Shown in pieces: positions 8,402 through 17,374 of a DNA stretch of 45,196 bases; positions within the stretch are counted from its first letter, which is position 1, and the number at the start of each line of letters is the position of its first letter. The position numbers and the translations under genes are program-made. The DNA comes from Methylomonas koyamae (GTDB lineage: Bacteria > Pseudomonadota > Gammaproteobacteria > Methylococcales > Methylomonadaceae): NCBI RefSeq assembly GCF_001644025.1, contig NZ_LUUK01000162.1, forward strand, positions 1-45,196. Direction: 5' to 3'. The notes beneath the pieces were generated by a model. It searched no databases, was not told where the DNA came from, and saw nothing but the letters and a program-made list of their open reading frames with translations.

Positions 8402-9228
8402 TCGACCGTCAAGCCAAGTTGCCGATTGGTCGGCAGGCCAAGCTATTGGGCATCAGTCGCGGCAGTGTGTACTACCTGCCCAAGCCGGTTTCGGAGCGCG
8501 ATTTGGACATCATGCGCCGACTCGACGAACTGCACCTGAAGCACCCGTTCATGGGCGCTCGTCAGTTACGGGATCAGCTGAATCTGCAAGTCCTCCAGAT
8601 CGGCCGCAAGGATGTGAAAACTTTGATGAAGAGGATGGGCATAGAAGCCGTGTACTGCAAACCCAATACCAGCAAGAAGACACCGGGTCACGAAATCTTT
8701 CCCTACCTACTGCGCGGCATGACCATCCATCGCGCCAATCAGGTCTGGGCGCTGGATACGACCTACATCCCACTGGCCAAAGGATTCGCGTATTTAACGG
8801 CGGTCGTTGACTGGGCCACTCGCAAAGTCCTGGCCGCCAAGGTCGCGATTACCCTGGAAGCCTGTTATGCGGTGGACGTGCTGGAACAGGCTTTCAAGCA
8901 CTACGGCAGGCCGGACATCGTCAACACCGACCAAGGCAGCCAGTTTACCGCCAAGGCGTTTGTCGAGGCGGTGAAAAGCCAAGGCTGTCAGTTAAGCATG
9001 GACGGTCGGGGTGCCTGGCGGGATAATGTCTTTGTCGAGCGGCTATGGCGATCAGTCAAATACGAACGGGTTTATCTGCATGCCTACGATTCTGTCGGGC
9101 AAGCCCGCACTTCAATCCTGGATTATTTCGAGTGGTACAACCACGAACGACGGCATTCCAGTTTGAAACGAAAAACGCCGCATCAGGCATATAACGATGG
9201 GTTGCCAACCCTCTCGTTGGCCGCCTAA
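8398..9228 (+). CDS. IS3-family transposase OrfB (DDE catalytic part)
   Basis: The protein has 276 residues from the ATG that overlaps the orfA stop. HTH_21-like region, then rve integrase core: first Asp in WALDTTYIPL, second Asp in NTDQGSQF, Glu in VERLWRSVKYE, with the usual YNHERRHSSL block near the end. The product is likely made both alone and as a frameshift fusion with OrfA. All catalytic residues are present, so the IS may be active. Confidence 0.93.
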   Translation: MIDRQAKLPIGRQAKLLGISRGSVYYLPKPVSERDLDIMRRLDELHLKHPFMGARQLRDQLNLQVLQIGRKDVKTLMKRMGIEAVYCKPNTSKKTPGHEIFPYLLRGMTIHRANQVWALDTTYIPLAKGFAYLTAVVDWATRKVLAAKVAITLEACYAVDVLEQAFKHYGRPDIVNTDQGSQFTAKAFVEAVKSQGCQLSMDGRGAWRDNVFVERLWRSVKYERVYLHAYDSVGQARTSILDYFEWYNHERRHSSLKRKTPHQAYNDGLPTLSLAA

Positions 9229-9286
9229 ACCATGGCAGGAATTTCACTTTAAATTCCGGATTTGCTGTTTAAACAGATGGGGCCAC

Positions 9287-9601
9287 TTCTGTTCAATGCC
9301 TTGGTTTTTCTTTTCTGGGGATGCTTGTTACTCATTTACGAAGGAATCCTTACCGTCCCCCGCTATCGCATAGCTGTGGTTATCAAACGGCAGCTTATCG
9401 TCACATAGTGACAATAAGTTTAAGGACTTGAATGTCTCTGAAGGGTCGTAACCAGAAGGCCAACTTATTTGAAATGAATAATTGCCAGAGACCGCTTTAG
9501 AGTAATTTTGCATGGCCGGATTTTGAAAACGTAAGTTTCTGTCCAAATTCTCCCGTTAGTCCAATCCGGCAACGATTTCACGTTTGCTCGGGCGTAGCAA
9601 G
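9287..9601. other. Remnant sequence between IS3 element and right repeat
   Basis: There is no convincing gene. A 72-codon frame on the minus strand (9328-9546, TTG start with GGGAGA upstream) shows no recognised family. This may be the tail of nested-transposon cargo displaced by the IS. Confidence 0.4.
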
Positions 9602-9676
9602 TAGCTTTTTATTGGTTTTGGCTCAATTAGCTCATCCTAATATGTCGTAATATTGTAGCTTCGCTCCCACTAGGCC
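9602..9676 (-). repeat. Right 75-bp terminal inverted repeat of the nested transposon
   Basis: Reverse complement of 1341-1415 with 4 mismatches; directly followed by TACAT. Confidence 0.93.
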
Positions 9677-9681
9677 TACAT
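9677..9681 (+). repeat. Target site duplication (right copy, TACAT)
   Basis: It matches 1336-1340 exactly and abuts the right repeat. The original uninterrupted target ran from 1340 directly into 9682. Confidence 0.9.
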
Positions 9682-9924
9682 TGAATTCTGCCGTGTGCTT
9701 TTGAATTCAGGCGTACTTTACATCCACTCTTCGCCAAAGAGTCAGACTGCCCATTGCCGCGACCTTCTCGTTACACAACACAAAACACTAATTATTGAGT
9801 ATCATCAGTGGCTATTTGTGCTTTATCGGCGCGTTTTGTATGAAATTCGGCGGGGGGAAGTTAAGACTGTCGGGTACAGCCAACATATGTGTAAAAATAT
9901 GCCTCGCGATTAAAATCCGCTGCT

Positions 9925-11094
9925 TTATCCGTTTTTGTCTATTTTTACACTTGCCGTAGCCCACGCATTAAGAGCGTTTTCGACTTCATTCTCTGGTAGA
10001 TACTCTTGCTCTAAGCGCCCGCGTTCTTGATTTAACAGGTATTGATAAAAATACGCTTCACACTCGGTCAATCCCTCTGGGGAAGCCGATTGCGCTGCCA
10101 CTGGTTCATGTACTGCACTATCGGGCGAGTATGTATCAAACAACGCCTGAGTCATCAATAAAGGACTAATGGTTGGTCTGTACTGCCTGGCCCGAGAAAG
10201 CATAAACAACCCCCAGCTATCCATGTCCCCCCAATAAGCGATCAATTTTTTGTCATGTTGACCAGAACGCAACCATTGCAGATCCATCCCGGCTCCCAAG
10301 ATGGCAACGGTATCGGGTATTTCCGGTAAAAGATGAATACATTGCTCGTTTTCAACAACTAGAATACGTGAGCATGGCAGCTCTGTTTCTGCTAATTCCG
10401 ACGTTGTAATCCTCAGACGCTTAAATGGCAGCAATCCTTTTTCAAGTGGAGCCAGCATCACCCAATGATTATTCTCTTCGAGCGCATCAAGAAAATTAAC
10501 CAAACCTTGCTCGGTGACGGCGCCATCAAAACGCTCATCAAGCAGCCGAGTCAATAACGTACCGTTTCTTTCAAAAAACTTAGTATCTACCCCATGCTCC
10601 GCAAGTAAACGTAGAGGCCTACCTCTCGCACATCCTGGGGAAAGGGTTGCCGCAAGCCGGACGGTAGCGATGACCTCGTTTGGGTCTTTTTTAAGCCAAA
10701 GTGCGCGTTGACGAACCAATAGCGGACGAAACACATCTTCAACGTTTTCCACCAATCGCTCGAGTTGCGCATATTCACGGACGACTGTGGCATCGGCTGC
10801 TGCTGCCACCCATTCCGACGGATTTCGTAAACTCCAACGTACGGGTATGCGAACAGGCTCTGCCCCTGCTCGATAATTCACAGACTCCCATTCTACTTCA
10901 CCAATGACAACGTCCTGCCAAGTTTGCACATGGTACTGAACGGCTCTAATATTTTCCGAGAACTCTCGCGCTGAAGGTTTTCCAATGAGCATGACCAAAG
11001 GCCAAGCTACGGAAGATAGCAGACGCTCCGAGCGCGTTTGAGCCTGATGCCACTGCCTTGCTAAACGCTCACTAATTTCGGTCGGTGACTTCAT
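9925..11094 (-). CDS. jetD: Wadjet subunit JetD (Toprim-like nuclease)
   Basis: The 389-residue protein has an N-terminal DUF3322-type region and a C-terminal DUF2220/Toprim-like domain. The Toprim signature is visible as Glu in ILVVENEQC, the acidic pair in YWGDMDSWG and a final basic-acidic segment (RGRLEQEYLP). In type I Wadjet, JetD cleaves closed circular plasmid DNA after the JetABC SMC complex extrudes it. The start overlaps the end of jetC by 23 bases, consistent with coupled translation. It is the last gene of the operon and ends in Asn-Gly. Confidence 0.93.
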   Translation of the reverse strand: MKSPTEISERLARQWHQAQTRSERLLSSVAWPLVMLIGKPSAREFSENIRAVQYHVQTWQDVVIGEVEWESVNYRAGAEPVRIPVRWSLRNPSEWVAAAADATVVREYAQLERLVENVEDVFRPLLVRQRALWLKKDPNEVIATVRLAATLSPGCARGRPLRLLAEHGVDTKFFERNGTLLTRLLDERFDGAVTEQGLVNFLDALEENNHWVMLAPLEKGLLPFKRLRITTSELAETELPCSRILVVENEQCIHLLPEIPDTVAILGAGMDLQWLRSGQHDKKLIAYWGDMDSWGLFMLSRARQYRPTISPLLMTQALFDTYSPDSAVHEPVAAQSASPEGLTECEAYFYQYLLNQERGRLEQEYLPENEVENALNAWATASVKIDKNG

Positions 11095-14000
11095 GCTGAG
11101 CTTTAATGTGTTGTTGGCGAAATTCGTCCAAGGCCTGCCAGCTTAATGAAGTAAGTGTGGATTCTGGCCCCCTACGATGCACAACAATGGCCGAACGAGT
11201 GTGGTTACGCAACAAACGCATTTCCTTGTTGGGCGTGATAAATACTGCATGAAGTCCAAATTCGCGCAGAGCGGCAATAATACGCCCAGCGACAGCATGT
11301 GAGCTGCGTGAAAACGCTTCATCAAGCACAATGGTGCCAAACAAAGGACGATTGCTACCGTCCGGACAAAGCGCATAACTCAAAGAGGCGGTGAGCACGT
11401 ATGATGCGATGATTTCTTTTTCTCCGCCACTGCCACCTTGCGAGCCACTCCTAGTTTCGATGATATTGCCGGTATCGCGGTCGATCACCGAAACCTTAAA
11501 TTCCAACCGAAATCGAGGATCTAGCAAAGCCCTTGCACCCTGTGTGCGGTTACGTTCACAGGCATCTCTTAACAGGGCCACCAAATCTTGCAATGCTTTA
11601 TACTGGCTTTCACCCCCATCATCGCTAAAACGAGCTGAATTAAGTTGCCGCTGAGCACGTTGTAAAGTACGCAAACTTTCATGAACGACTTTATTGGACA
11701 CCAAGCGCAGATAACGCCCCGCCTGAAAATCCACCCTGCGCATGGTGTGATTAAGGTCTTGAATCCGTTCCTCAATCATCGACACTTCGTTGTCGATATG
11801 ACTAAGTAGTTGAGTAACCCCTTCGTCGGAAGAGCGATTCAAATATGAGAGAAACCGATTGAGCTTTTCCGGTAAAGCCTCTTCAGTCAATACCTGCAAG
11901 CGTTCCAGGTATTTAGGAATGTCTTCCAATTCTCTACCTACTTCGGATAATGCCCCCCTATCTTCTTTTTGGGCGTCAGACATTCGTCTCGCAAGGTCCT
12001 GGGCCAGCTTGCTTAATTTTTCGTGTAAATTTTTTATCTGCTCCTGTAATTCCGCATCTTCGTTACGCTCGAGGTCCTGAATATCATCCAATTGATCGCC
12101 AGAAATCTCTGGAAATTTTTTTGCTCCAAGTTCTCTTTGATCGCCCATCAGTCCAGCCTCGGCTCGCCGAAACGCTTTGCGTTTTTGTTCAACGGCTCGG
12201 TCAAAATCACCTTGCAACCGAGCACAGCCTCCCACTGCCTTCTCGTGTTCCTTCTCAATTGCTTTCAACTGATTCTCAGCATCCTGCATAGCTGCCTTTG
12301 CGACAGCTGCATCAGAATCAGGATTGGTTAACGCTTCGAGCTTATTGTTTAACTCGGTAAGTTTTTGCTCCGCACCCGGAAGATCGATTTGTTCAAAATC
12401 TAAGTTTTGCACTTGGTTCAGGATTAACGACTGTGCCATTAAGCGGTCAACATGCGCTCGGGCAACCTCAAGCTGCGCCGTTGTCTCATTCACCAGTCGT
12501 TTCGCATTACCGATTTCTTGCTGCAAATAGGCAAGACGGTCCCGGTTGTCGAAGCCGGTTAACCAATCTTCATCGAGATGTTTTTGATCTTGCTTGTCGA
12601 AGAAACGGGATTGTCCCGACATCAAACCCTGAACTGTCATTGCGTGGGGGGTGTGACGTAACCGTTCAGGACTGTCGACACAGTGCCGATCAATGCCGGC
12701 CAACAAATCCTTTACCACTTCACGATAAGAATGGTCCTTATAGCTGAGTTTTCGCGTGAAGCCATCATCAAAAAAGTTCGACCTGGACTCCGGTTGCTTC
12801 ACTTCCAACAAACGGACATGTAAACGATTGTGCCGTTGATTCACCCAGCGCAAAGCAGCTTCTGCCGCTTCCGGCGGCACCAGAATCCGCAACCGGTGGC
12901 TGCCGATTGCTCTTTCAATTGCACCACGCCAAATGTGCTCGTCTTCCTTGACCTGAACCATCTCCGCCACAAACGGCAGCGACTCATCCGCCAACTCAAG
13001 GAATTGGGCCAGTGCTTTTCGGAATTCGTGGTACAGGGATGGCAGGTTGGAACCTGGCCGATTCAACACCTCGGCGTATTCATTCTTGAATTTTGCCAGC
13101 TGATCGCTGGTATTACGCGTGTCCACTCCCCGGTTAAATGCTTCATCCTGTGCTGATTGGATTTCTTCATTTAACTGCGACAAACGAAACCGAGTTTCCT
13201 GCTGGTTGGCTGCAAGTATTTCGGCATTAATCTGATCGGGTAACCCCAGGTTTTTTACCAATTGTTGATATTGCTGCACGTGGACAGCACGTTTCTCTCG
13301 TGTTTTTCGCCATTCTCCGATCAACTCCTCCAGATCCTCAATGCTGGAACCACCGGCGTTTAAATACGCTTGCCTTTGTGTGTCGACTTCTTTTTTTTGG
13401 ATTTCAAGCCTTGACGCCAGATTTGACTTTACTTCTTCCGCCTGTTGCCAAGCGGTTTCTAACCGGTCGGCCTTCGATTTCCATAACCGATGAGCTTGTT
13501 CGGCAAACCAAATGGGCAATATTTGTTTGAGGGTTTCCGTTTCGAGCAACTCCTTCTCAAGTACCTGATGTTTTTCCCAGCCTTCCGCAATCGGCAACAA
13601 GGAACGCTGTTGTCTACGGGCAATCTCCAATTCCGTGTGAATCTCGGTAAGATCATCAAAGCTATTAGCAACCTCTGCGGCCCGGTCGAACGCCGAATGA
13701 TCATCCAAAACCAATTCCCGAAAAATTTCATCGATACTATTTAGCTGCTTTAAGCCTGCCGCACGATTGAGCAAGGTGAACGCGTTTTCACCGACATCAA
13801 AATAATCTCTCAGCCTCGCCAGAAATGCTTTTTTACTTGGGTATGTCCAGATACCCGTGCTGTCTTTTTCCATTTGGCGCAACGCACGCATGCCACCTTC
13901 ATGGTGGACAGTCAACCAATATTCCAAAGTATGTTCTGGTGACTCGGTAAACAACCATAGCTTTTTCAAATCTGAAGCAGTCGAACTCGTATCTTCGAAC

Positions 14001-14383
14001 CACAACACAACGCCCAAGCGGGTCAGCTTGTCTTCGTTTCTAAATGTGGCCGCAATAGCGGTTACAGTTTTAGCGGGACGAGCAATGTGGGACTGATCGG
14101 CCCCACCATCACCAGGACCGGAAACGCCGCGAACATACGACACTAAATCTCGATCACTTTCGTGGCCACCGGTTGATGCCAAGTTGTAGCGAGGATTTGC
14201 GCAAAGTAACGTCATTAAGGCATCGACTAAGGTCGTTTTACCGCTGCCGGTTGGACCGATCACTGCGGTGCCGGCTGGGTCAATGGTTGCCTGATGCCTG
14301 CCATTGAATCCACCCCAATTAAAAAGCTCCAACTGGCTAAGAATCAGGGTTTCACTATTTCCAAAAAGATCGGCTTGGTTCAT
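11072..14383 (-). CDS. jetC: Wadjet subunit JetC (SMC-like ATPase)
   Basis: The 1103-residue SMC/MukB-like protein has a Walker A GPTGSGKT at residues 43-50, long coiled-coil arms on both sides of a central hinge-like region, an ABC signature-like stretch SQGGSGGEKE, and Walker B TIVLDEAF followed by the conserved ...FITPNKEMRLL segment. It is the motor that extrudes plasmid DNA loops in Wadjet. It overlaps jetB by 4 bases (ATGA) and jetD by 23 bases. All key ATPase motifs are present, so the system looks functional. Confidence 0.95.
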   Translation of the reverse strand: MNQADLFGNSETLILSQLELFNWGGFNGRHQATIDPAGTAVIGPTGSGKTTLVDALMTLLCANPRYNLASTGGHESDRDLVSYVRGVSGPGDGGADQSHIARPAKTVTAIAATFRNEDKLTRLGVVLWFEDTSSTASDLKKLWLFTESPEHTLEYWLTVHHEGGMRALRQMEKDSTGIWTYPSKKAFLARLRDYFDVGENAFTLLNRAAGLKQLNSIDEIFRELVLDDHSAFDRAAEVANSFDDLTEIHTELEIARRQQRSLLPIAEGWEKHQVLEKELLETETLKQILPIWFAEQAHRLWKSKADRLETAWQQAEEVKSNLASRLEIQKKEVDTQRQAYLNAGGSSIEDLEELIGEWRKTREKRAVHVQQYQQLVKNLGLPDQINAEILAANQQETRFRLSQLNEEIQSAQDEAFNRGVDTRNTSDQLAKFKNEYAEVLNRPGSNLPSLYHEFRKALAQFLELADESLPFVAEMVQVKEDEHIWRGAIERAIGSHRLRILVPPEAAEAALRWVNQRHNRLHVRLLEVKQPESRSNFFDDGFTRKLSYKDHSYREVVKDLLAGIDRHCVDSPERLRHTPHAMTVQGLMSGQSRFFDKQDQKHLDEDWLTGFDNRDRLAYLQQEIGNAKRLVNETTAQLEVARAHVDRLMAQSLILNQVQNLDFEQIDLPGAEQKLTELNNKLEALTNPDSDAAVAKAAMQDAENQLKAIEKEHEKAVGGCARLQGDFDRAVEQKRKAFRRAEAGLMGDQRELGAKKFPEISGDQLDDIQDLERNEDAELQEQIKNLHEKLSKLAQDLARRMSDAQKEDRGALSEVGRELEDIPKYLERLQVLTEEALPEKLNRFLSYLNRSSDEGVTQLLSHIDNEVSMIEERIQDLNHTMRRVDFQAGRYLRLVSNKVVHESLRTLQRAQRQLNSARFSDDGGESQYKALQDLVALLRDACERNRTQGARALLDPRFRLEFKVSVIDRDTGNIIETRSGSQGGSGGEKEIIASYVLTASLSYALCPDGSNRPLFGTIVLDEAFSRSSHAVAGRIIAALREFGLHAVFITPNKEMRLLRNHTRSAIVVHRRGPESTLTSLSWQALDEFRQQHIKAQHEVTDRN

Positions 14384-15132
14384 TCAAACTCATCCTTGTA
14401 CTCATTTGCTTCCGCCGCGACAGCAGTTTGTTCACGAAGCCAGTTCAATAGTGCTTGTAGATTCTCCGGGTTAGCCAAGTGGGCAATAATGGGGCGGATT
14501 GTCACACGTTCATGAGAATCGATGGTGGATACTAGGCCATGTCCTTTAAGCTGATCCAGCAAGTTAATGACTCGAGTACGCTCTTTGGCATCGCTGCCTA
14601 GATCTCCCAGATAAATCTGCAACTGGGGTATCAATTCGTCTATGGCAATGATGGCATCGCTAGCACCCGTTCCGGACTCCTGTTCAAAAACAATAAATTG
14701 TTGTCTGAGAATTGCGACCAATAAGGACTGTTCTAAATTAAGACGTTGCCTTCGCACCAAAGGATGTGCCCAGTCATCCTGCTCGGCTGCTTCGCTTTGC
14801 CGCACAATAACAAAAACTAAGCCCCGTACCTCGTCTATACCTATTGCTAGATCCAATGGTTCCAAAATATCCGAAAGCTCCTGAACATGGCTTATCGCGA
14901 TTCGGTAAAGATTGGGTTTGTGAATCTCCTCCAGTAAACCGTATTTGAGCAGTTCCTGTGCGGCTTCACGCAGCCGGCGATTGGTACGTTGTTCATCATT
15001 CGAATCAACAGTCGTATTTCCCAAAGCGTCACCATCAGACACCTCGCTAGTCTCTTCGAGCGGTGAATCATCTATGACATCCAGACCAACAGAACCACCA
15101 GTTATCCGATCAAAAATCCCTGCCACAATCAC
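14380..15132 (-). CDS. jetB: Wadjet subunit JetB (DUF4194, kite-like)
   Basis: About 250 residues; DUF4194-type, with winged-helix-like segments (REAAQELLKYGLLEE..., LLDQLKGHGLVSTIDSHE) and an acidic stretch near residues 15-45. JetB is the MukE/kite-like partner that bridges JetA and JetC. I prefer the GTG at 15132: it overlaps the jetA stop as GTGA and has GGAG just upstream, whereas the frame upstream (TTG at 15141) has no ribosome-binding site. It overlaps jetC by 4 bases. Confidence 0.92.
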   Translation of the reverse strand: MIVAGIFDRITGGSVGLDVIDDSPLEETSEVSDGDALGNTTVDSNDEQRTNRRLREAAQELLKYGLLEEIHKPNLYRIAISHVQELSDILEPLDLAIGIDEVRGLVFVIVRQSEAAEQDDWAHPLVRRQRLNLEQSLLVAILRQQFIVFEQESGTGASDAIIAIDELIPQLQIYLGDLGSDAKERTRVINLLDQLKGHGLVSTIDSHERVTIRPIIAHLANPENLQALLNWLREQTAVAAEANEYKDEFE

Positions 15133-16625
15133 AGCTCCCAATCAATGCTATCCAGTGCCTTGCTATCGAGACTGGCGTATGGCAATCGAAACAGCCAGCG
15201 GCGGTGCTCGTCATCGATCAACTCGATCTCTTCGGGTTGATCCTGTACCACCGGAATACCAGCCTCGCGTGCCATACCCAACCACAGTGCAAATGTTTCT
15301 AAATCATGAATCGGTGGTAAAAAACGTGTCAGCTCCGAGATACTCATCGGCCTATTTTCCGCAGCTAGAATTGCCAGAGTGTCCTTAATCAGCGCTTCCC
15401 GATCAAGACCATCTAGGGCCGCCCAGAAATCATCATCAATCTGGCCTAGATCCGCTGAGTCTGTGGTTAAGTTGAGGTCCACACTTACATCATCATCCAG
15501 GGATTTAAAGCGCAAACGCTCGACCAGCGGCAGACCAGAAACAGGCAAACCCACAGGTGGCAGGGAGGTTGGTTTACGCCGTACAGCCTGTCGTTGCCAA
15601 TCCAAATTCAGTGCAACGTTCATAATTTCGGAAAGCAAGTTTCCAACTCGGTGATGCTCTGCTGCCAATCCGTTTTTCAAGAACCCTTTTACATCCCTTT
15701 CGCTACGTGCCCGTGCTTGAAATACTGCCTCCGATTCCTTAACTAACCGCATTACCAACCAGCGTAATTCGCGCTGTTGAATCCTTGACAATGCTTTGGG
15801 TACCGCAGGATGACTCAAAATTGTTCTTAGACGCTCCTTCATTTGGTCCAATTCAATGGACTGACGAAGTTGCTCTTGAAAGCTTTCAAAAACTCGCCCC
15901 TCTGGTGTGCTTAATAGCGTTTCGTGACCTTCCAGCAACCGGTCCACAATTTCTCCCCGGTGATATTGTTCACTGATGATTGATTGCCTGAGCTCTCGAT
16001 CCGCTTCACGCCATGAATCTTCCACACGGCGAAAATCTGCACGAAGACTGGTAGACAAGCTGAATACTTCTCTAATACCTTCAATCGCTTGAGTCTCATT
16101 CAGTACCGTGAAACTCCCAGCCTCCACATCTGAAAGCTCAGTTTCCAACTCTTTAATTTTGCGTCGTAAACTGGAAATGCGACTCGCAGCATTGGGATTA
16201 AGCCCCATTTCCAGATTTTCGATCTCCCGTTGTACGACGGATAATCGGGAGGCCGTGGAGGTCATAATGCGATTGTCCAGTGACTCGACAAAATGGATCG
16301 CCGTTTCCAGGGCATCCGTTGCATAGAGCTTGCCTTCTCTTTCGACGATCAAGTGCTTAATCCAAGCCCGAAGCTCGCGACCGGCCTGCAAATGTATGTT
16401 TTCCGGTTCAATCTCATAGATCTCCTGGCTCGCATAAGCGGCAAGCATTTCAGAGAGCGCCTGCAAAGCGTCATCCATTGGAATACCATCATGTGCCTGT
16501 TCAAACAGCGTTTGTAAGCAGCCAAGGACCAAAGGCGCACGACGAGAGGCCAACAATTTCCAAGCAGGATGTTGGGATCGCGCCGAAATATAGCGGTGTG
16601 TACGTTGTTGCGCTGTTTCTTCCAT
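15129..16625 (-). CDS. jetA: Wadjet subunit JetA (DUF3375, kleisin-like)
   Basis: The 498-residue DUF3375 protein is MukF/kleisin-like: an N-terminal winged-helix region (HPAWKLLASRRAPLVLGCLQTLF), a central coiled coil (about residues 130-300) and a C-terminal winged helix (about 415-490). It links the two JetC heads. Its start lies only 17 bases after the stop of the upstream membrane-protein gene, which ties Wadjet to the WYL/MBL/membrane genes in one transcription unit. Confidence 0.95.
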   Translation of the reverse strand: MEETAQQRTHRYISARSQHPAWKLLASRRAPLVLGCLQTLFEQAHDGIPMDDALQALSEMLAAYASQEIYEIEPENIHLQAGRELRAWIKHLIVEREGKLYATDALETAIHFVESLDNRIMTSTASRLSVVQREIENLEMGLNPNAASRISSLRRKIKELETELSDVEAGSFTVLNETQAIEGIREVFSLSTSLRADFRRVEDSWREADRELRQSIISEQYHRGEIVDRLLEGHETLLSTPEGRVFESFQEQLRQSIELDQMKERLRTILSHPAVPKALSRIQQRELRWLVMRLVKESEAVFQARARSERDVKGFLKNGLAAEHHRVGNLLSEIMNVALNLDWQRQAVRRKPTSLPPVGLPVSGLPLVERLRFKSLDDDVSVDLNLTTDSADLGQIDDDFWAALDGLDREALIKDTLAILAAENRPMSISELTRFLPPIHDLETFALWLGMAREAGIPVVQDQPEEIELIDDEHRRWLFRLPYASLDSKALDSIDWEL

Positions 16626-16642
16626 TCGAAAGAGGTTTGCTT

Positions 16643-17368
16643 TTAAACAGTTTTATTAGTAGTGCTTCCTTTGCTATTTCCTAAATATTCCCTAAAAAGT
16701 ATTTTTGCATAATTATTGCCATAGAAATCAATAATTATTTTGCTAAAAATAACAAGCAAAAAATATATGCCTAATGTAGCAATGCTTATGTAATAAGCCA
16801 GGTTAATTTTAATGACTAAGCTAAAGAATATAAGGTTAAATATTGATAGCAATATCCCTAAAACAGAGCCACCAATAACATTCCTCATTGCGCCGTATTC
16901 AATGTTATGTTGAAGTAAGAACTTGTTACCCATTAATTTCTTTCTTATTAAAGCCATTGTTTCGACAATTTTGGTTCTAGCGTCATGTTCATCCGCACTC
17001 TCTTCGTCGGCAGTCGAAAGATTTATTCTGAAATCGGAAAATATTTTATTTCGTATTTTAATCTTGTGCTGTTGACTATATGTCTTATCACTGAACATTA
17101 AATAGTTAGTGGTTGGCATATATAACTCTTCCTTAAAATAGAATCGCTGAAATATATTTTTTGATAGCATGCGACCTATTTCAGATAGAAAGTATAGACA
17201 AATCATTGAAATTGATATGTTCGATACAAGCTTTGCACCTAAAACTCCTCCGACAAACCTAGAGAACTCTTCACTGACGTAGAAGTGATTAAACACCATT
17301 ATTGGTATAATCATTGAGAAAAATGCTGGCATAATTCTGGCTTTCAATGCATATCCGTCAAACTTCAT
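16643..17368 (-). CDS. Multi-pass membrane protein paired with an MBL protein
   Basis: The 241-residue protein has about four hydrophobic segments: near residues 11-28, 42-63, 163-188 and 190-213. A soluble, charged middle part (about 75-150) contains the acidic cluster ADEESADEHDA. No family can be named with certainty; similar small membrane proteins are found beside ComEC-like MBL genes in defence islands. It is noticeably more AT-rich than jetABCD. It starts 6 bases after the MBL gene and ends 17 bases before jetA. Possible roles (inferred): membrane anchor or pore-type effector controlled by the MBL partner. Confidence 0.7.
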   Translation of the reverse strand: MKFDGYALKARIMPAFFSMIIPIMVFNHFYVSEEFSRFVGGVLGAKLVSNISISMICLYFLSEIGRMLSKNIFQRFYFKEELYMPTTNYLMFSDKTYSQQHKIKIRNKIFSDFRINLSTADEESADEHDARTKIVETMALIRKKLMGNKFLLQHNIEYGAMRNVIGGSVLGILLSIFNLIFFSLVIKINLAYYISIATLGIYFLLVIFSKIIIDFYGNNYAKILFREYLGNSKGSTTNKTV

Positions 17369-17374
17369 TATTTT

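Larger units (their letters stand above)
8012..9286 (+). mobile_element. IS3-family insertion sequence
   Basis: Two overlapping frames (orfA, orfB) with a -1 slippery site form the classical IS3 arrangement. The outer ends share blocks in inverted order: GTGG..CC, then AACAGC, then AAGTGAAA, then CCTGC, which mark imperfect inverted repeats near 8012-8062 and 9230-9286. No clear target duplication was seen, so the limits are approximate. It sits inside the nested Tn3 element, making three levels of nesting. Confidence 0.8.
1341..9676. mobile_element. Nested Tn3-family transposon, 8336 bp
   Basis: It is bounded by 75-bp inverted repeats (71 of 75 identical) and flanked on both sides by TACAT. 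It contains a Tn3-type transposase gene (decayed), a res-like region, a serine resolvase and cargo (TetR regulator, exported propeller protein, rhodanese), plus a later IS3-family insertion. It interrupts the intergenic region between the kfrA/tnpT-like gene and the Wadjet operon of the outer element, so it arrived after the outer element formed. With its transposase broken it is probably immobile unless helped in trans. Confidence 0.93.

Noticed and set aside
9695..9913. 72-codon plus-strand ORF after the nested transposon
   Set aside because: No ribosome-binding site, no family, and it lies in the split intergenic region of the outer element.
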